NCBI RefSeq assembly: GCF_024623455.1
Contig: NZ_JANIPJ010000017.1
Span: 103,594-167,593, forward strand
Length of the DNA stretch: 64,000 nt
Source: Paenibacillus soyae
Lineage (GTDB): Bacteria; Bacillota; Bacilli; Paenibacillales; Paenibacillaceae
Reading direction: 5' to 3'
Shown: positions 47,772 to 57,015 of the stretch, piece after piece
How the letters are laid out: each line of letters begins with the position of its first letter
Position numbering within the stretch: the first letter of the stretch is position 1
Notes under the pieces: generated by a model
Told to the model about the DNA's origin: nothing
The model's database searches: none
What the model saw: only the letters and a program-made list of their open reading frames with translations
Program-made: the position numbers and the translations under genes

Positions 47772-49580
47772 ATGTTTAATTATATTCCAGCCCAGAAGGG
47801 CGGGACGCTGATGATCGTTTTCGGATTCATCGTCACGTTGGCAATTGTCGTCACGCCGCTGGCGCTAAGCACGAATATCGGGCTGCTCCAGGCGAAAACG
47901 AACGGGCACACCGAGCAGGCGTACGCGGAAGCTTTGTCTTCTAAGGAAGTATTCGCCCGTCTATATGAGGACATGGCCCCAACAGCAAAAACCGAAGCCA
48001 ATATAGTAGCTCTTATTCAGCAGGTTAATAACATCAATGCGCTTGATGCTCAAGCCTCGCCTGTTCGGGACAAAGATAATAAATTAATTGCCGTACGATT
48101 CGAAGGCGAAGCGGGAACAGGCAATCAAGCACGGGACAGTCAAGTCGTATACAAGATCAAAGGGATGTACGAGCAGAACGAGTTAGCGCCGTCGATTGCT
48201 CCGACTAGTGTTCCTACACCGACACCAACGCCGACTCCGGCGCCTACCTCGACGCCGATTCCTACGCCGGGGACGGGAATGAAGGTGCTGCTCAAAAATT
48301 CGACAACGCCGCAGAATAATAAGCTCTTCGCTGCATGTTATGTGCAGCCGGTAAATGGTCAAAGACTCCCGACATCGCATATTAACAACAGCTTTACGGA
48401 CGCGCAGTTCCAGTCATGGTTCAATGCTTCCACCGACTATTATCTTTCCCAGGTTAGCCTAACAGGAACGGGCGCAAACACGTTCCAAGATAATCGATAT
48501 AATACGGCTGCGGCATTGAACAATACGGTAACGGCATCGGAGCTTTCGGCTAAGCAAAGTCAAGCGGCCATCAAACATGCCGGTCCCGTAAAAATTGGCG
48601 GGAACACCTCTCAAGAAATTACTTCCGATTACGTCATTCAAAAAGACGCCGAAGGATACGGGATCCGAACGACTGGTAATTTAACATTCGCCGACATTAT
48701 CAAAGCTAATGTCCTTATAAACGGAGTTGTAGAAGTTGGCGGGAATTTATCGGTAAGGGAAATTAAACCCGGCAAAACGTTAACGTTCAAAAATGATGTT
48801 TACGTCAGAGGCGACATGACGCTTGGCACGGGAGGAACGATAGATACCATAGTCGTCGAAGGCAATCTTGTGATCGGCGGGAAGCTGTTAACTTCCAATT
48901 CCCTAAACAAATTAATCGTAAAAGGCGATTTAATCGTTGCCGGAGACGTGACGATGGGCAATACCGTGCAGGTATGGCAGGTTGATCGAACATTGATGGT
49001 CAAGGGCAATTTCAACACCACCAACACTATTCATCGTTTCCAGGTCGGTGGCGATGTCGCCGTGAAAGGCAGCATGACCTTTCATAATACGGTATCGGAA
49101 ACTTCCAATGGCATAGAAGGTGCGTTCTCCGTCGGGGGGTCTTTAAAGGTTTTTGGTTCGTTGGATTTGAAAAACACGATTTACAAATTAGCAGTGGCAG
49201 GAGATTTTCTCGTCAACAGCTACCTCAAATTCCACAACACTCTTGAAGGAACCGTCAACGTAGGCGGAACGCTGGCCACAGGCGGAGATATTACTTTCAT
49301 GAATTCAGTAAAAAAAGATATTACAATCGGTAAAAACATAATCACCAAATCCAACCTGAAATTTGGCGATTGGTCGTTCATAGGCGGACTTAAACTCGGC
49401 GGATATTTGCTTGTTTATAAGGATGCTTATTTGCACGATCTTGCGAAGGATTGGCAAACGAATTCCATGGCCGGCTTTTATGTCGGAGGCACGACAACCT
49501 TTAATCCGCAATACGCGCAGAGCTGGTATACCGACGGTTTGGACAATGGGGGCACGCACGAGAGAATCTGTATTAAGTGA
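47772..49580 (+). CDS. membrane-anchored bactofilin-like (polymer-forming) protein of the pilus locus
   Basis: 602 residues. An N-terminal hydrophobic helix (LMIVFGFIVTLAIVVTPLAL) follows a short QKGG leader, similar to PilX/PulK-type proteins but without the E5 signal. Residues ~40-140 are helical. A PTPTPTPAPTSTPIPTP linker lies at ~144-165. Residues ~300-560 repeat short strands of the form VxGNLxVxGxLxx (VRGDMTLGTGG, VEGNLVIGGKL, VKGDLIVAGDV, VGGDVAVKGSM), the pattern of bactofilin-type beta-helices. GGAGG lies before the ATG at 47772. It would present a stiff beta-solenoid outside the cell; function unknown. Confidence 0.8.
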   Translation: MFNYIPAQKGGTLMIVFGFIVTLAIVVTPLALSTNIGLLQAKTNGHTEQAYAEALSSKEVFARLYEDMAPTAKTEANIVALIQQVNNINALDAQASPVRDKDNKLIAVRFEGEAGTGNQARDSQVVYKIKGMYEQNELAPSIAPTSVPTPTPTPTPAPTSTPIPTPGTGMKVLLKNSTTPQNNKLFAACYVQPVNGQRLPTSHINNSFTDAQFQSWFNASTDYYLSQVSLTGTGANTFQDNRYNTAAALNNTVTASELSAKQSQAAIKHAGPVKIGGNTSQEITSDYVIQKDAEGYGIRTTGNLTFADIIKANVLINGVVEVGGNLSVREIKPGKTLTFKNDVYVRGDMTLGTGGTIDTIVVEGNLVIGGKLLTSNSLNKLIVKGDLIVAGDVTMGNTVQVWQVDRTLMVKGNFNTTNTIHRFQVGGDVAVKGSMTFHNTVSETSNGIEGAFSVGGSLKVFGSLDLKNTIYKLAVAGDFLVNSYLKFHNTLEGTVNVGGTLATGGDITFMNSVKKDITIGKNIITKSNLKFGDWSFIGGLKLGGYLLVYKDAYLHDLAKDWQTNSMAGFYVGGTTTFNPQYAQSWYTDGLDNGGTHERICIK

Positions 49581-49618
49581 TAATAAATGCTAACTAGAAG
49601 CCCTTGAGGAGGATGCAA

Positions 49619-50671
49619 GTGAAAGGTTCAATATTGCGAAGGCTGTCTAAGAGCTCGCAGAGTATTGGCATCGAAGTGACGGAAACCCATGTGAAAATTG
49701 CCGAAGCATCCAAAGCTTCTAACGAAAAAGCGGAGCTCTTAACATTTGTGAGCCTGGAACTTCCGGCTGGACTCATTGAAGACGGCAAAGTTAATGATTG
49801 GGTGCAGCTAGAGCACAAAATAAAAGAAGCGCTTGGAACCTCCCGTTTCAGCTCTAAAACCGTTCACTTCGCCATACCCAGCCAACTGGTTATGGTTCGC
49901 AGCCTAAGGCTGCCCGATATTGCCCACTTGGAATTAAGGAAGCTTATTCAATTCGAAATGAACAATAACTTTAGACTTGCTTTCGAGGATCCTTTTTACG
50001 ATTTCGTAAAACTGCCTCGTTCCGATATGCGGGAAGAAGCAGGCGGCGAAAATAATAATCAACCTATGTGCGAGGTTATGGTCGTTGCCGCTCCCGTACA
50101 AGTGCTCAGGCAATACCGCCAGCTATTCGAATCATTGGGACTAGTTCCTTCCAGTTTCGAAATCGGGCCTTTCTCGTTGCTGCGATTAATGGAGAACAGC
50201 GGTCTGCTAGAGAATAATGTGCAAATCTTAGTGAACGTCAATGAAAGACAATGCGAAATTACAATTATATCCGATGGACATATGCAAATAACGCGGCATG
50301 TGGAAATTATTTTTAAATCGATTATCCAGGAACCCGCGGAAGGCCAAAACGAGAACGAGTGGTTAAACAGCTACTCCAGCCCGGAACAAACGTTTCATAA
50401 CGGAGTGCTCGATTTAATCGCCGAAATTGAAAGACTTATGAACTTTTACAACTATACGCTAAATAACGGGCAGAAAATATTAAACAACATTCTATTGGCC
50501 GGAGATCTGCCAGAAATGATAAAGGTTCGGAATATTATGGCCCAGAACATGAATCAGCCCGTTCGGCTTATCGAATGGTCCGATCTCCATGTCACAGGCA
50601 GCCATACCGAATGGAAAGTGCACGAGCTTGCCATTCCGCTCGGACTAGCTCTCAGGGGGAATGAATCATGA
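49619..50671 (+). CDS. pilM: type IV pilus assembly protein PilM
   Basis: 350 residues, actin-like (FtsA-related) ATPase-fold protein. The phosphate-1 region is SIGIEVTETHVKIAE; FAIPSQLVMVRSLRLPDI is the PilM-specific segment that precedes the insert; ILLAGDLPEMIKV is the adenosine loop. It binds the cytoplasmic tail of PilN. GTG at 49619 has AGGAGG 6 bases upstream; the ATG at 49613 follows the site without a gap. Coupled to pilN by ATGA. Confidence 0.9.
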   Translation: MKGSILRRLSKSSQSIGIEVTETHVKIAEASKASNEKAELLTFVSLELPAGLIEDGKVNDWVQLEHKIKEALGTSRFSSKTVHFAIPSQLVMVRSLRLPDIAHLELRKLIQFEMNNNFRLAFEDPFYDFVKLPRSDMREEAGGENNNQPMCEVMVVAAPVQVLRQYRQLFESLGLVPSSFEIGPFSLLRLMENSGLLENNVQILVNVNERQCEITIISDGHMQITRHVEIIFKSIIQEPAEGQNENEWLNSYSSPEQTFHNGVLDLIAEIERLMNFYNYTLNNGQKILNNILLAGDLPEMIKVRNIMAQNMNQPVRLIEWSDLHVTGSHTEWKVHELAIPLGLALRGNES

Positions 50672-51273
50672 AATCCATCAACTTATTGCCCCCGACAACC
50701 GTCAAACGTGCTGGACGTGCTCTAATCATCGTGCTAATTGCCGCCTTTATCGTTACGATGGGAGCTCAATTGTACGGCTATTTGAGGTGGAATAGCCAGA
50801 CGGAATTGATGAAAATCAAGCTACAGCAAATCATTATCGAAGCGGAGCGAGTTCGCGACGAAGGAATTCCCCGTTCAGAGTATGATGCTTATCAGCAAGC
50901 GTTGAATTTGTTAAATCAACTGCAGTCCACTCGAAAGGATTGGATGCCTTACTTGGAAGCCGTCGTATCGCCGATTGGCAAGGATGTGCGAGTCAAATCG
51001 ATTGCCTTAAGCAATGAATCATCGATATCTCTCGAAATGGACTTCCCAACCTTCGAGACTTCGCTCGCGTACGTGAAGGCGCTCGAATCGGATCCGGTGC
51101 TGAAAAACATCCGGTTGAAATCTTATTCGAAACAAATCGATGAAGAAACCGAATCGCAAACGGGCAGCGACGGACAATCGACGGTCAAGCAAGTGAATAA
51201 AGAGATTTTCAAAGTGATTATCAACATGGAGCTAACGGAGCAAAAAGGAGCAGAGGCGAATGGAGCAAAATAA
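50668..51273 (+). CDS. pilN: type IV pilus assembly protein PilN
   Basis: 201 residues. The cytoplasmic tail MKSINLLPPTTVKRAG carries the INLLP motif that docks into PilM. One membrane helix (ALIIVLIAAFIVTMGAQLYG), a coiled-coil (~40-90) and a ferredoxin-like periplasm-facing domain follow. Start overlaps pilM by 4 bases and the end overlaps pilO by 14. Confidence 0.92.
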   Translation: MKSINLLPPTTVKRAGRALIIVLIAAFIVTMGAQLYGYLRWNSQTELMKIKLQQIIIEAERVRDEGIPRSEYDAYQQALNLLNQLQSTRKDWMPYLEAVVSPIGKDVRVKSIALSNESSISLEMDFPTFETSLAYVKALESDPVLKNIRLKSYSKQIDEETESQTGSDGQSTVKQVNKEIFKVIINMELTEQKGAEANGAK

Positions 51274-51892
51274 CCGTTTTTTATTGACTAGACGCAACAC
51301 CCTCCTCCTCGCTCTGATGGTTGCCTACCTCGGCATAAATGCCGCCACATGGTTTTTTTTCGTAGCACCTGCCTATAAGGAGCATGACTCTCTCAAAGAC
51401 GAAATCGCGCAAGCGGAGGGGCAATTGAACCAGCTGCGGAACGAATATGTAACGGATTCGATATCGGAGGAAATGCTGGAGGAGCTGGCCGGACAAATTC
51501 CGGATACATTCGAGGATTCCGCGGCTTTAGAGCAGGTTCTGACCGTAGGTCTGAAGTCTAAGGTGTTGACGGCTCACTTTGCGCAATCGTCAACATCATC
51601 GGCGGAAGATCAAACGGCCGGTACGGAAGCTCAGCAAGCCTCGAGTACATCGTTAGCCTATGATTTAGTGCTGGTCGGACATCTGGACAATCTCGTCTCG
51701 TACGTGGATAATATGCAGCAGTTCGAGCGGTTGTTCACGGTAAAAAGCTGGAGCTTCAACGAGTTGACGAAAGACGTCATCGAGCGGGACTATCCGGACA
51801 TTTACGGTCATGCTTTCACCGATAAAAACAAAGAAATTCTTTCTTTGCATCTGACTGTCGAAACTTACGCGAAAAATACAACTGCGCAGTAA
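51260..51892 (+). CDS. pilO: type IV pilus assembly protein PilO
   Basis: 210 residues. N-terminal membrane helix (LLLALMVAYLGINAATWFFF), coiled coil (residues ~45-75), Ser/Thr/Ala-rich linker and a C-terminal ferredoxin-like domain (YDLVLVGHLDNLVSYVDNMQQ seen as separate halves). It pairs with PilN outside the membrane. Terminator 40 bases downstream closes the locus. There is no PilP or PilQ, as expected for a Gram-positive cell. Confidence 0.88.
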   Translation: MEQNNRFLLTRRNTLLLALMVAYLGINAATWFFFVAPAYKEHDSLKDEIAQAEGQLNQLRNEYVTDSISEEMLEELAGQIPDTFEDSAALEQVLTVGLKSKVLTAHFAQSSTSSAEDQTAGTEAQQASSTSLAYDLVLVGHLDNLVSYVDNMQQFERLFTVKSWSFNELTKDVIERDYPDIYGHAFTDKNKEILSLHLTVETYAKNTTAQ

Positions 51893-51929
51893 AAAGAAAG
51901 TGAAATTGAAAGAATATATAAGAATATAT

Positions 51930-51957
51930 AAAGACAGGAGGCGTCTCCTGTCTTTAT
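51930..51957 (+). terminator. intrinsic terminator of the pilus operon
   Basis: Perfect hairpin AAAGACAGGAG-GCGT-CTCCTGTCTTT followed by ATTT. Confidence 0.88.
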
Positions 51958-52021
51958 TTGATCTTCATGCAAAACCAGTTCGATTGTCATACTATTGTCA
52001 TAGGAACAAGAGCTGGGGCGG

Positions 52022-52050
52022 TTGTTAGGGTAAGGGAAAAAGGGCATAAT
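52022..52050 (+). promoter_or_regulatory. promoter of the hemEHY operon
   Basis: TTGTTA (52022-52027), 17 bases, CATAAT (52045-52050), about 40 bases before hemE. Confidence 0.6.
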
Positions 52051-52088
52051 GGTAAGCAGACGAGATTACATAGAAAAGAGGAACGGGC

Positions 52089-53159
52089 ATGTCTTATAAC
52101 GACCGTTTCATTCGGGCAAGCCGGAAGGAACAAGTGGATCGCGTGCCGGTGTGGTATATGCGCCAGGCAGGGAGATACGATCCCGAATATCGCAAAATCA
52201 AAGAAAAATATTCATTGCTTGAAATATGCAAGCAGCCCGAGCTGGCTGCGGAAGTGACGCTTATGCCGGTGCGGAAGCTCGGCGTGGATGCCGCTATCTT
52301 GTATTCCGATATTATGAACCCTGTCGCTTCTATCGGCATAGATTTTGATATCGTGGCGAATGTGGGTCCGGTTATTCATAATCCGATTCAGTCGGCAGCC
52401 GACGTGGAGCGGCTGAAGCCGATCGATGTGGAGGGCGATCTCGGCCATGTGCTGGAGACGATCCGCATTCTGGACCGCGAGCTCGAAGTGCCGTTGATCA
52501 CATTCGCGGGGGCGCCGTTCACGATCGCGAGTTATTTGATCGAGGGACGCCCTTCGAAAAATTATCTGCGCACGAAAGCGCTCATGTACGGCGAACCGAA
52601 GGTTTGGCATGAGCTGATGCGCAAGCTGGGCGACATGGTCATTGCTTATTTGCGCGCCCATATGGCGAACGGCGGCAAGGCGTTCCAGCTGTTCGACAGC
52701 TGGGTCGGGGCGTTGACGCCGGCGGATTTCCGCACGTTCGTGCTGCCGACGATCGAACGGATCTTCGAAGAGCTGTCGGATCTGCCGCAGCCGAAAATTT
52801 ATTTCCCTGGCGTCAGCTCGGGCGAGCTGCTGCCGGAGCTGGGCAAGGTGAAAGCGAATGTCATCGGGCTGGATTGGCGCGTATCGATCGAGGAGGGCAG
52901 ACGCCGGCTGAACCATCAGTACGCGGTGCAAGGCAACCTCGATCCGACGGTGCTGACGGCGCCGATGTCCGTCATCGAGAAATACGCGGCGGAAATCATC
53001 GACCAAGGCTTGCAGGAGCCGGGCTTTATTTTCAACCTGGGCCATGGTCTGTTCCCGGAGGCTTCCCTCGAGAAGCTGGCTGAGCTGACGAAGTTCATTC
53101 ACGCTTATTCGGAGAAAGCGATCCAGTCGCAGCGTAAGGAGGAAGCGAAGCATGTCTAA
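52089..53159 (+). CDS. hemE: uroporphyrinogen decarboxylase
   Basis: 356 residues. It decarboxylates uroporphyrinogen III to coproporphyrinogen III. Signatures PVWYMRQAGRYDPEYR (N-terminal, substrate-binding Arg) and ITFAGAPFTIASYLIEG (second family motif, written within limit) plus FQLFDSWVGALTP and GNLDPTVL. TIM barrel of normal length. AGAGGAACGG precedes the ATG. First gene of hemE-hemH-hemY; overlaps hemH by 8 bases. Confidence 0.97.
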   Translation: MSYNDRFIRASRKEQVDRVPVWYMRQAGRYDPEYRKIKEKYSLLEICKQPELAAEVTLMPVRKLGVDAAILYSDIMNPVASIGIDFDIVANVGPVIHNPIQSAADVERLKPIDVEGDLGHVLETIRILDRELEVPLITFAGAPFTIASYLIEGRPSKNYLRTKALMYGEPKVWHELMRKLGDMVIAYLRAHMANGGKAFQLFDSWVGALTPADFRTFVLPTIERIFEELSDLPQPKIYFPGVSSGELLPELGKVKANVIGLDWRVSIEEGRRRLNHQYAVQGNLDPTVLTAPMSVIEKYAAEIIDQGLQEPGFIFNLGHGLFPEASLEKLAELTKFIHAYSEKAIQSQRKEEAKHV

Positions 53160-54102
53160 TCAGGAGAACAAAATCGGAGTTCTCGTCATGTCTTACGGCA
53201 CGCCGGAATCAATGGACGATGTCGAGGCGTATTATACGCATATTAGGCGCGGTCATCCCCCGACGGCAGAGCAGCTCGCGGAGCTGACGGAACGGTATGA
53301 GGCGATCGTAGGCGGGGTGTTCCCGCTGAGAGAAAACACGAACGGCCAGGTGGCGGGACTGCAGGATAAGCTGGAGACGCTTGCTCCCGGACAGTATGCC
53401 TGCTTCCAAGGCCTTAAGCATGCTCGGCCTTATATCGAAGACGGTGTTGAAGAGATGGCGAAGGCCGGCATCCGCCGTGCGGTAGGCATCGTGCTCGCGC
53501 CTCATTATTCGGTCATGAGCGTTGGCAGCTATATGAAGCGCGCGAAGGAGAAGGCGGCAGAGCTTGGCATCGAAATGGCTTTCGTCGAGCAATACCATCT
53601 TCATCCGAAGCTGATCGTGGCGCTTAAGGAAAGAGTCCAAGACGGTTTGGCGTCGATCGCCAAGGCGGCCCACGCAGATACCGGAGTCAAAGTATTGTTC
53701 AGCGCCCACAGCCTGCCGGAGAAGATCCGGGAGATGGGCGATCCGTACGAGAAGCAGCTGCTTGAGACATCCGAAGCGGTAGCCAATGCGGCCGGCGCTG
53801 AAGACTGGCAGTTCACCTGGCAAAGCGCGGGCCGGACGAGAGAGCCTTGGCTGGGACCGGATATTCTGGATACCCTGGCCGAGCTTTCGGAGAAGGGCGT
53901 TAAGGCTGTACTGGTTGCGCCGGTCGGATTCGTGTCGGATCATCTCGAAGTGCTCTATGACCTTGATATCGAAGCGAAAGCGGAAGCGGCGAAGCTCGGC
54001 ATTCATCTAGAGAGAATCGCGATGCTGAACCGGGATCCGCTGTATATGGAAACATTAGCCGAATCGGTCATCGCCAAGACGGCTCAGATTGGAAAGGGTT
54101 GA
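53152..54102 (+). CDS. hemH: ferrochelatase (coproporphyrin III ferrochelatase type)
   Basis: 316 residues. Catalytic His and Glu regions are visible in LFSAHSLPEKI (metal-binding His) and DNA ending TWQSAGRTREPWLGPDI plus VAPVGFVSDHLEVLYDLD (Glu). Monofunctional, water-soluble and short, as in B. subtilis HemH (CpfC), which inserts iron into coproporphyrin III in the Gram-positive pathway. AAGGAGG precedes the ATG inside hemE. Adjacent to hemY. Confidence 0.96.
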   Translation: MSNQENKIGVLVMSYGTPESMDDVEAYYTHIRRGHPPTAEQLAELTERYEAIVGGVFPLRENTNGQVAGLQDKLETLAPGQYACFQGLKHARPYIEDGVEEMAKAGIRRAVGIVLAPHYSVMSVGSYMKRAKEKAAELGIEMAFVEQYHLHPKLIVALKERVQDGLASIAKAAHADTGVKVLFSAHSLPEKIREMGDPYEKQLLETSEAVANAAGAEDWQFTWQSAGRTREPWLGPDILDTLAELSEKGVKAVLVAPVGFVSDHLEVLYDLDIEAKAEAAKLGIHLERIAMLNRDPLYMETLAESVIAKTAQIGKG

Positions 54103-54107
54103 ACGAT

Positions 54108-55526
54108 ATGCGGAGAACAGAAGCGATTGATCGAATTGTCATTATTGGCGGGGGGATCAGCGGACTGAGCTCCGCTTTTTATTTGCAGCGGGAAGCGGAG
54201 CGCCAAGGCAAGCCGGTTCATCTGACGATCGTCGATGCGGCTCCTTCCTTCGGCGGAAAAATCAATACGCTGCAGCGGGACGGGTTCGTCATCGAGAAGG
54301 GGCCGGATTCGTTCCTGGCCCGCAAGCAGGCGATGATCGACCTTGCCAAGGATCTCGGGTTGGAGGGCGAGCTGACCGCAACGAATCCGGCGGCCAAAAA
54401 AACGTACATCCTGCATAACCGAAAGCTCCATCCGATGCCACCGGGTCTCGTGCTTGGCATTCCGACGGAAATCGCGCCTTTCGTGAAGACAAGCCTGCTC
54501 TCCTGGGGTGGGAAGATGAGGGCGCTGCTCGATCTGGTAATGCCGGCTCGGCCGGCTGCGGGCGACGAATCGCTGGGCGGCTTCATAGAGCGGCGCGTGG
54601 GAACGCAGATTATGAGAAGAATCGCGGAGCCGCTTCTCGCCGGCATCTACGCCGGCGATCTGAAGAAGCTGAGCTTGAAGGCGACGTTCCCGCAGTTCGG
54701 CGATTCCGAGCGCAAGCATGGCAGTCTGATCCGCGGCATGATGGCGAACCGCAAAGCGACGGCGGCGGCCGCTTCGGCCAAAGCGAAGGGGAATACGTTC
54801 CTAACGTTCAAAGGCGGCTTGTCGACGGTCGTACGCGCGCTTAACGAAGCGCTTAACGGGACGGAACGCCGACTTGGCGTGAAGGCGTCTGCAATCAGGA
54901 AGGAAGACAGCGGGTATACAGTTGTTCTGGAGAACGGGGAGGAGCTGGCGGCCGACCGCATCGTTGTCACGACGCAGGCTTTCGCGGCGGCCGACCTCCT
55001 CGAACCGCTTGCGGACTGCAAGGAGCTGCGGAATATTCGATATGTGTCCGTCGCCAACGTCGTCATGGCGTTCGACAAAGAGACCTTCGGGCTCGATTTC
55101 GACGGCTCCGGCTTCGTCGTGCCGCGTTCGGAAGGACTTCATATTACCGCGTGCACGTGGACGTCGAGCAAATGGCTGCATACGAGCCCGCGGGACAAAG
55201 TGCTGCTGCGCTGTTATGTCGGCCATTCCGAGGATCAGGAAAGCGTGAAGCTGCCGGACGATCAGCTCATCGCCGCCGTTCGCAGGGATATCCGGGATAC
55301 GATGGGCATTACGGCGGAGCCGATGTTTACGGAAATTACGCGGCTCCATGATTCGATGCCGCAATACCCGGTCGGGCATATCGACAGCATGAACGCGCTT
55401 CGGGACAGGCTGGGGAGAGAGCTGCCCGGAATCTGGGTAACGGGGGCCGCGTTCGACGGCGTCGGCTTGCCGGATTGCGTCAGACAAGGGAAGGAAGCGG
55501 CTGCCGAGCTGCTTCGCGAACTCTAA
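54108..55526 (+). CDS. hemY: coproporphyrinogen III oxidase / protoporphyrinogen oxidase HemY type
   Basis: 472 residues, FAD enzyme. Dinucleotide motif IVIIGGGISGLSSAFYL at the N-terminus, GGKINTLQRDGFVIEKGPDS substrate/FAD loop, and the C-terminal FAD motif WVTGAAFDGVGLPDCVRQG. In the Firmicute pathway (CgoX) it oxidises coproporphyrinogen III to coproporphyrin III. The ATG at 54108 lies 9 bases after GGAAAGGG; the TTG at 54099 abuts that site and overlaps the hemH stop. No terminator is evident after it. Confidence 0.95.
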   Translation: MRRTEAIDRIVIIGGGISGLSSAFYLQREAERQGKPVHLTIVDAAPSFGGKINTLQRDGFVIEKGPDSFLARKQAMIDLAKDLGLEGELTATNPAAKKTYILHNRKLHPMPPGLVLGIPTEIAPFVKTSLLSWGGKMRALLDLVMPARPAAGDESLGGFIERRVGTQIMRRIAEPLLAGIYAGDLKKLSLKATFPQFGDSERKHGSLIRGMMANRKATAAAASAKAKGNTFLTFKGGLSTVVRALNEALNGTERRLGVKASAIRKEDSGYTVVLENGEELAADRIVVTTQAFAAADLLEPLADCKELRNIRYVSVANVVMAFDKETFGLDFDGSGFVVPRSEGLHITACTWTSSKWLHTSPRDKVLLRCYVGHSEDQESVKLPDDQLIAAVRRDIRDTMGITAEPMFTEITRLHDSMPQYPVGHIDSMNALRDRLGRELPGIWVTGAAFDGVGLPDCVRQGKEAAAELLREL

Positions 55527-55659
55527 AAATATAACCGTTTCATACACGTCCCGTTGATGGATTCTCATGAAGTTGGTCTATCGCAATGGGGCATGGAAAC
55601 GTTATAATGAGGAAGTCTAGCAGATGGACAAGTCATCTATCAGCCAAAGGAGTCTTCCT

Positions 55660-56964
55660 ATGTCATTATCCAGATCGGAATCGCGGCAGAAGGAAAAAGC
55701 GCAGCGGGATAATCGTCGCCGCCGCGCTTTTAGTCTTTCTTTGATTGCCGCGGGTTCTATTATTCTATTAACAGGCGTTGGAATCACAGTGAATCAAACG
55801 GGATTGACCGATTGGTTCGGAGGCGGCGCGAAGAGCGGCAGCGGGCAAACGGCGGACGGATCGAATCGTAACGATGCCGACGCGGGGGGAGCCGGCAGTA
55901 TCGCCGTGACGGAAACGCCGGACGCCGGTGAGGCAACGCCGGCCCCGGAGCCAACGGACAATGGGGACGCGAGCCCTCCTAGCTCGATGCCGGAGGAGGA
56001 ACCGGTTGACGGCGAAGCCGAAGAACGAGTCAGCTTATCGTTTGTCGGCGACATGCTGCCTGGCGAGTACATTGCCGATATTATGGCGCAGAATGGCTAT
56101 GATTTTCCCTACCAGAAAGCGCTTCTCTATTTAAGCGAGCCCGATCTTATGGTCGGCAACCTGGAATTGCCAATTACGACTCGCGGAACCCCGGTCGAGG
56201 GTACTCCGTATGTATACAAGGGATCGCCGGAAACCCTTCCCGCCATGCGTGACGCAGGCTTCGATGTCATGAGCTTGGCGAACAACCATGCGCTGGATCA
56301 AGGGCTCGAAGGCATGCGGGATACGATGAAGCATTTGACGGATGCCGGTATCGGATTCATGGGCGTCGGGGAGAACGACAAAGAGGCTTTTGCCCCGCTC
56401 ATCCGGGAAACGAAAGGCGTGAAGGTCGCGTTCATCGGCGTCAGCGAGGTCATCCCGTTCGCGGGGATGAAAGCGGACAGCAACGTGCCCGGCATCGCGG
56501 AGACTTACGAAACGACAAGAGCGGTTGCTTCCATTAAGAGCGCGACCGACGAAGCGGACATCGTCGTCGTAATGGTGCATTGGGGCGAAGACGGCAAGGA
56601 TACTCCGGAGAACTACCAGAAGAACATGGCAAGAGCGTACATCGACGCCGGCGCCGATCTTGTTATTGGCAGCCATCCACATGTTCTTCAAGGATTCGAA
56701 AGGTATAAAGGCAAATGGATCGCATACAGTTTAGGGAACTTCGTTTATGCTTCGAATCCATCAGGTGCACACGGGGAAACCGGAGTGCTCGACGCGGTAT
56801 GCGGCCCAGAAGGGGATTGCGAGCTGAAGTTTAATCCGATGCAAGTCATCCAATCACAGCCTACCCCTCTGGAAGGGGATTTGGCCGTAGCGTTGCTGAG
56901 CCGATTATCTTCGATCTCCATCGGAGCCGAAGTGAGAAGCGACGGCTCTATCGTCCAGCAGTAA
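55660..56964 (+). CDS. CapA family (metallophosphatase-like) surface protein
   Basis: 434 residues. A basic N-terminus and one membrane helix (FSLSLIAAGSIILLTGVGIT) lead to a Gly/Ala/Pro/Glu-rich linker (to ~residue 125) and a PGA_cap domain: LSFVGDMLPGEY, MVGNLELPIT, SLANNHALDQG, MVHWGEDG and IGSHPHVLQGF are the calcineurin-like metal motifs. CapA/PgsA proteins act in polyglutamate capsule export, but no pgs genes are nearby. The ATG at 55660 has AAGGAG 7 bases upstream, better than the in-frame ATG at 55624. A TATAAT lies near 55605. Confidence 0.9.
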   Translation: MSLSRSESRQKEKAQRDNRRRRAFSLSLIAAGSIILLTGVGITVNQTGLTDWFGGGAKSGSGQTADGSNRNDADAGGAGSIAVTETPDAGEATPAPEPTDNGDASPPSSMPEEEPVDGEAEERVSLSFVGDMLPGEYIADIMAQNGYDFPYQKALLYLSEPDLMVGNLELPITTRGTPVEGTPYVYKGSPETLPAMRDAGFDVMSLANNHALDQGLEGMRDTMKHLTDAGIGFMGVGENDKEAFAPLIRETKGVKVAFIGVSEVIPFAGMKADSNVPGIAETYETTRAVASIKSATDEADIVVVMVHWGEDGKDTPENYQKNMARAYIDAGADLVIGSHPHVLQGFERYKGKWIAYSLGNFVYASNPSGAHGETGVLDAVCGPEGDCELKFNPMQVIQSQPTPLEGDLAVALLSRLSSISIGAEVRSDGSIVQQ

Positions 56965-57015
56965 CTTTACAATCAGACAGCAGGAGCTCGCAACAGGCGA
57001 AAGGAAGGTTAGAGC

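Noticed and set aside
55594..55612. Catabolite (cre) box near the CapA promoter (TGGAAACGTTATAA)
   Set aside because: Two or more mismatches to the cre consensus and it overlaps the -10; not convincing without expression data.
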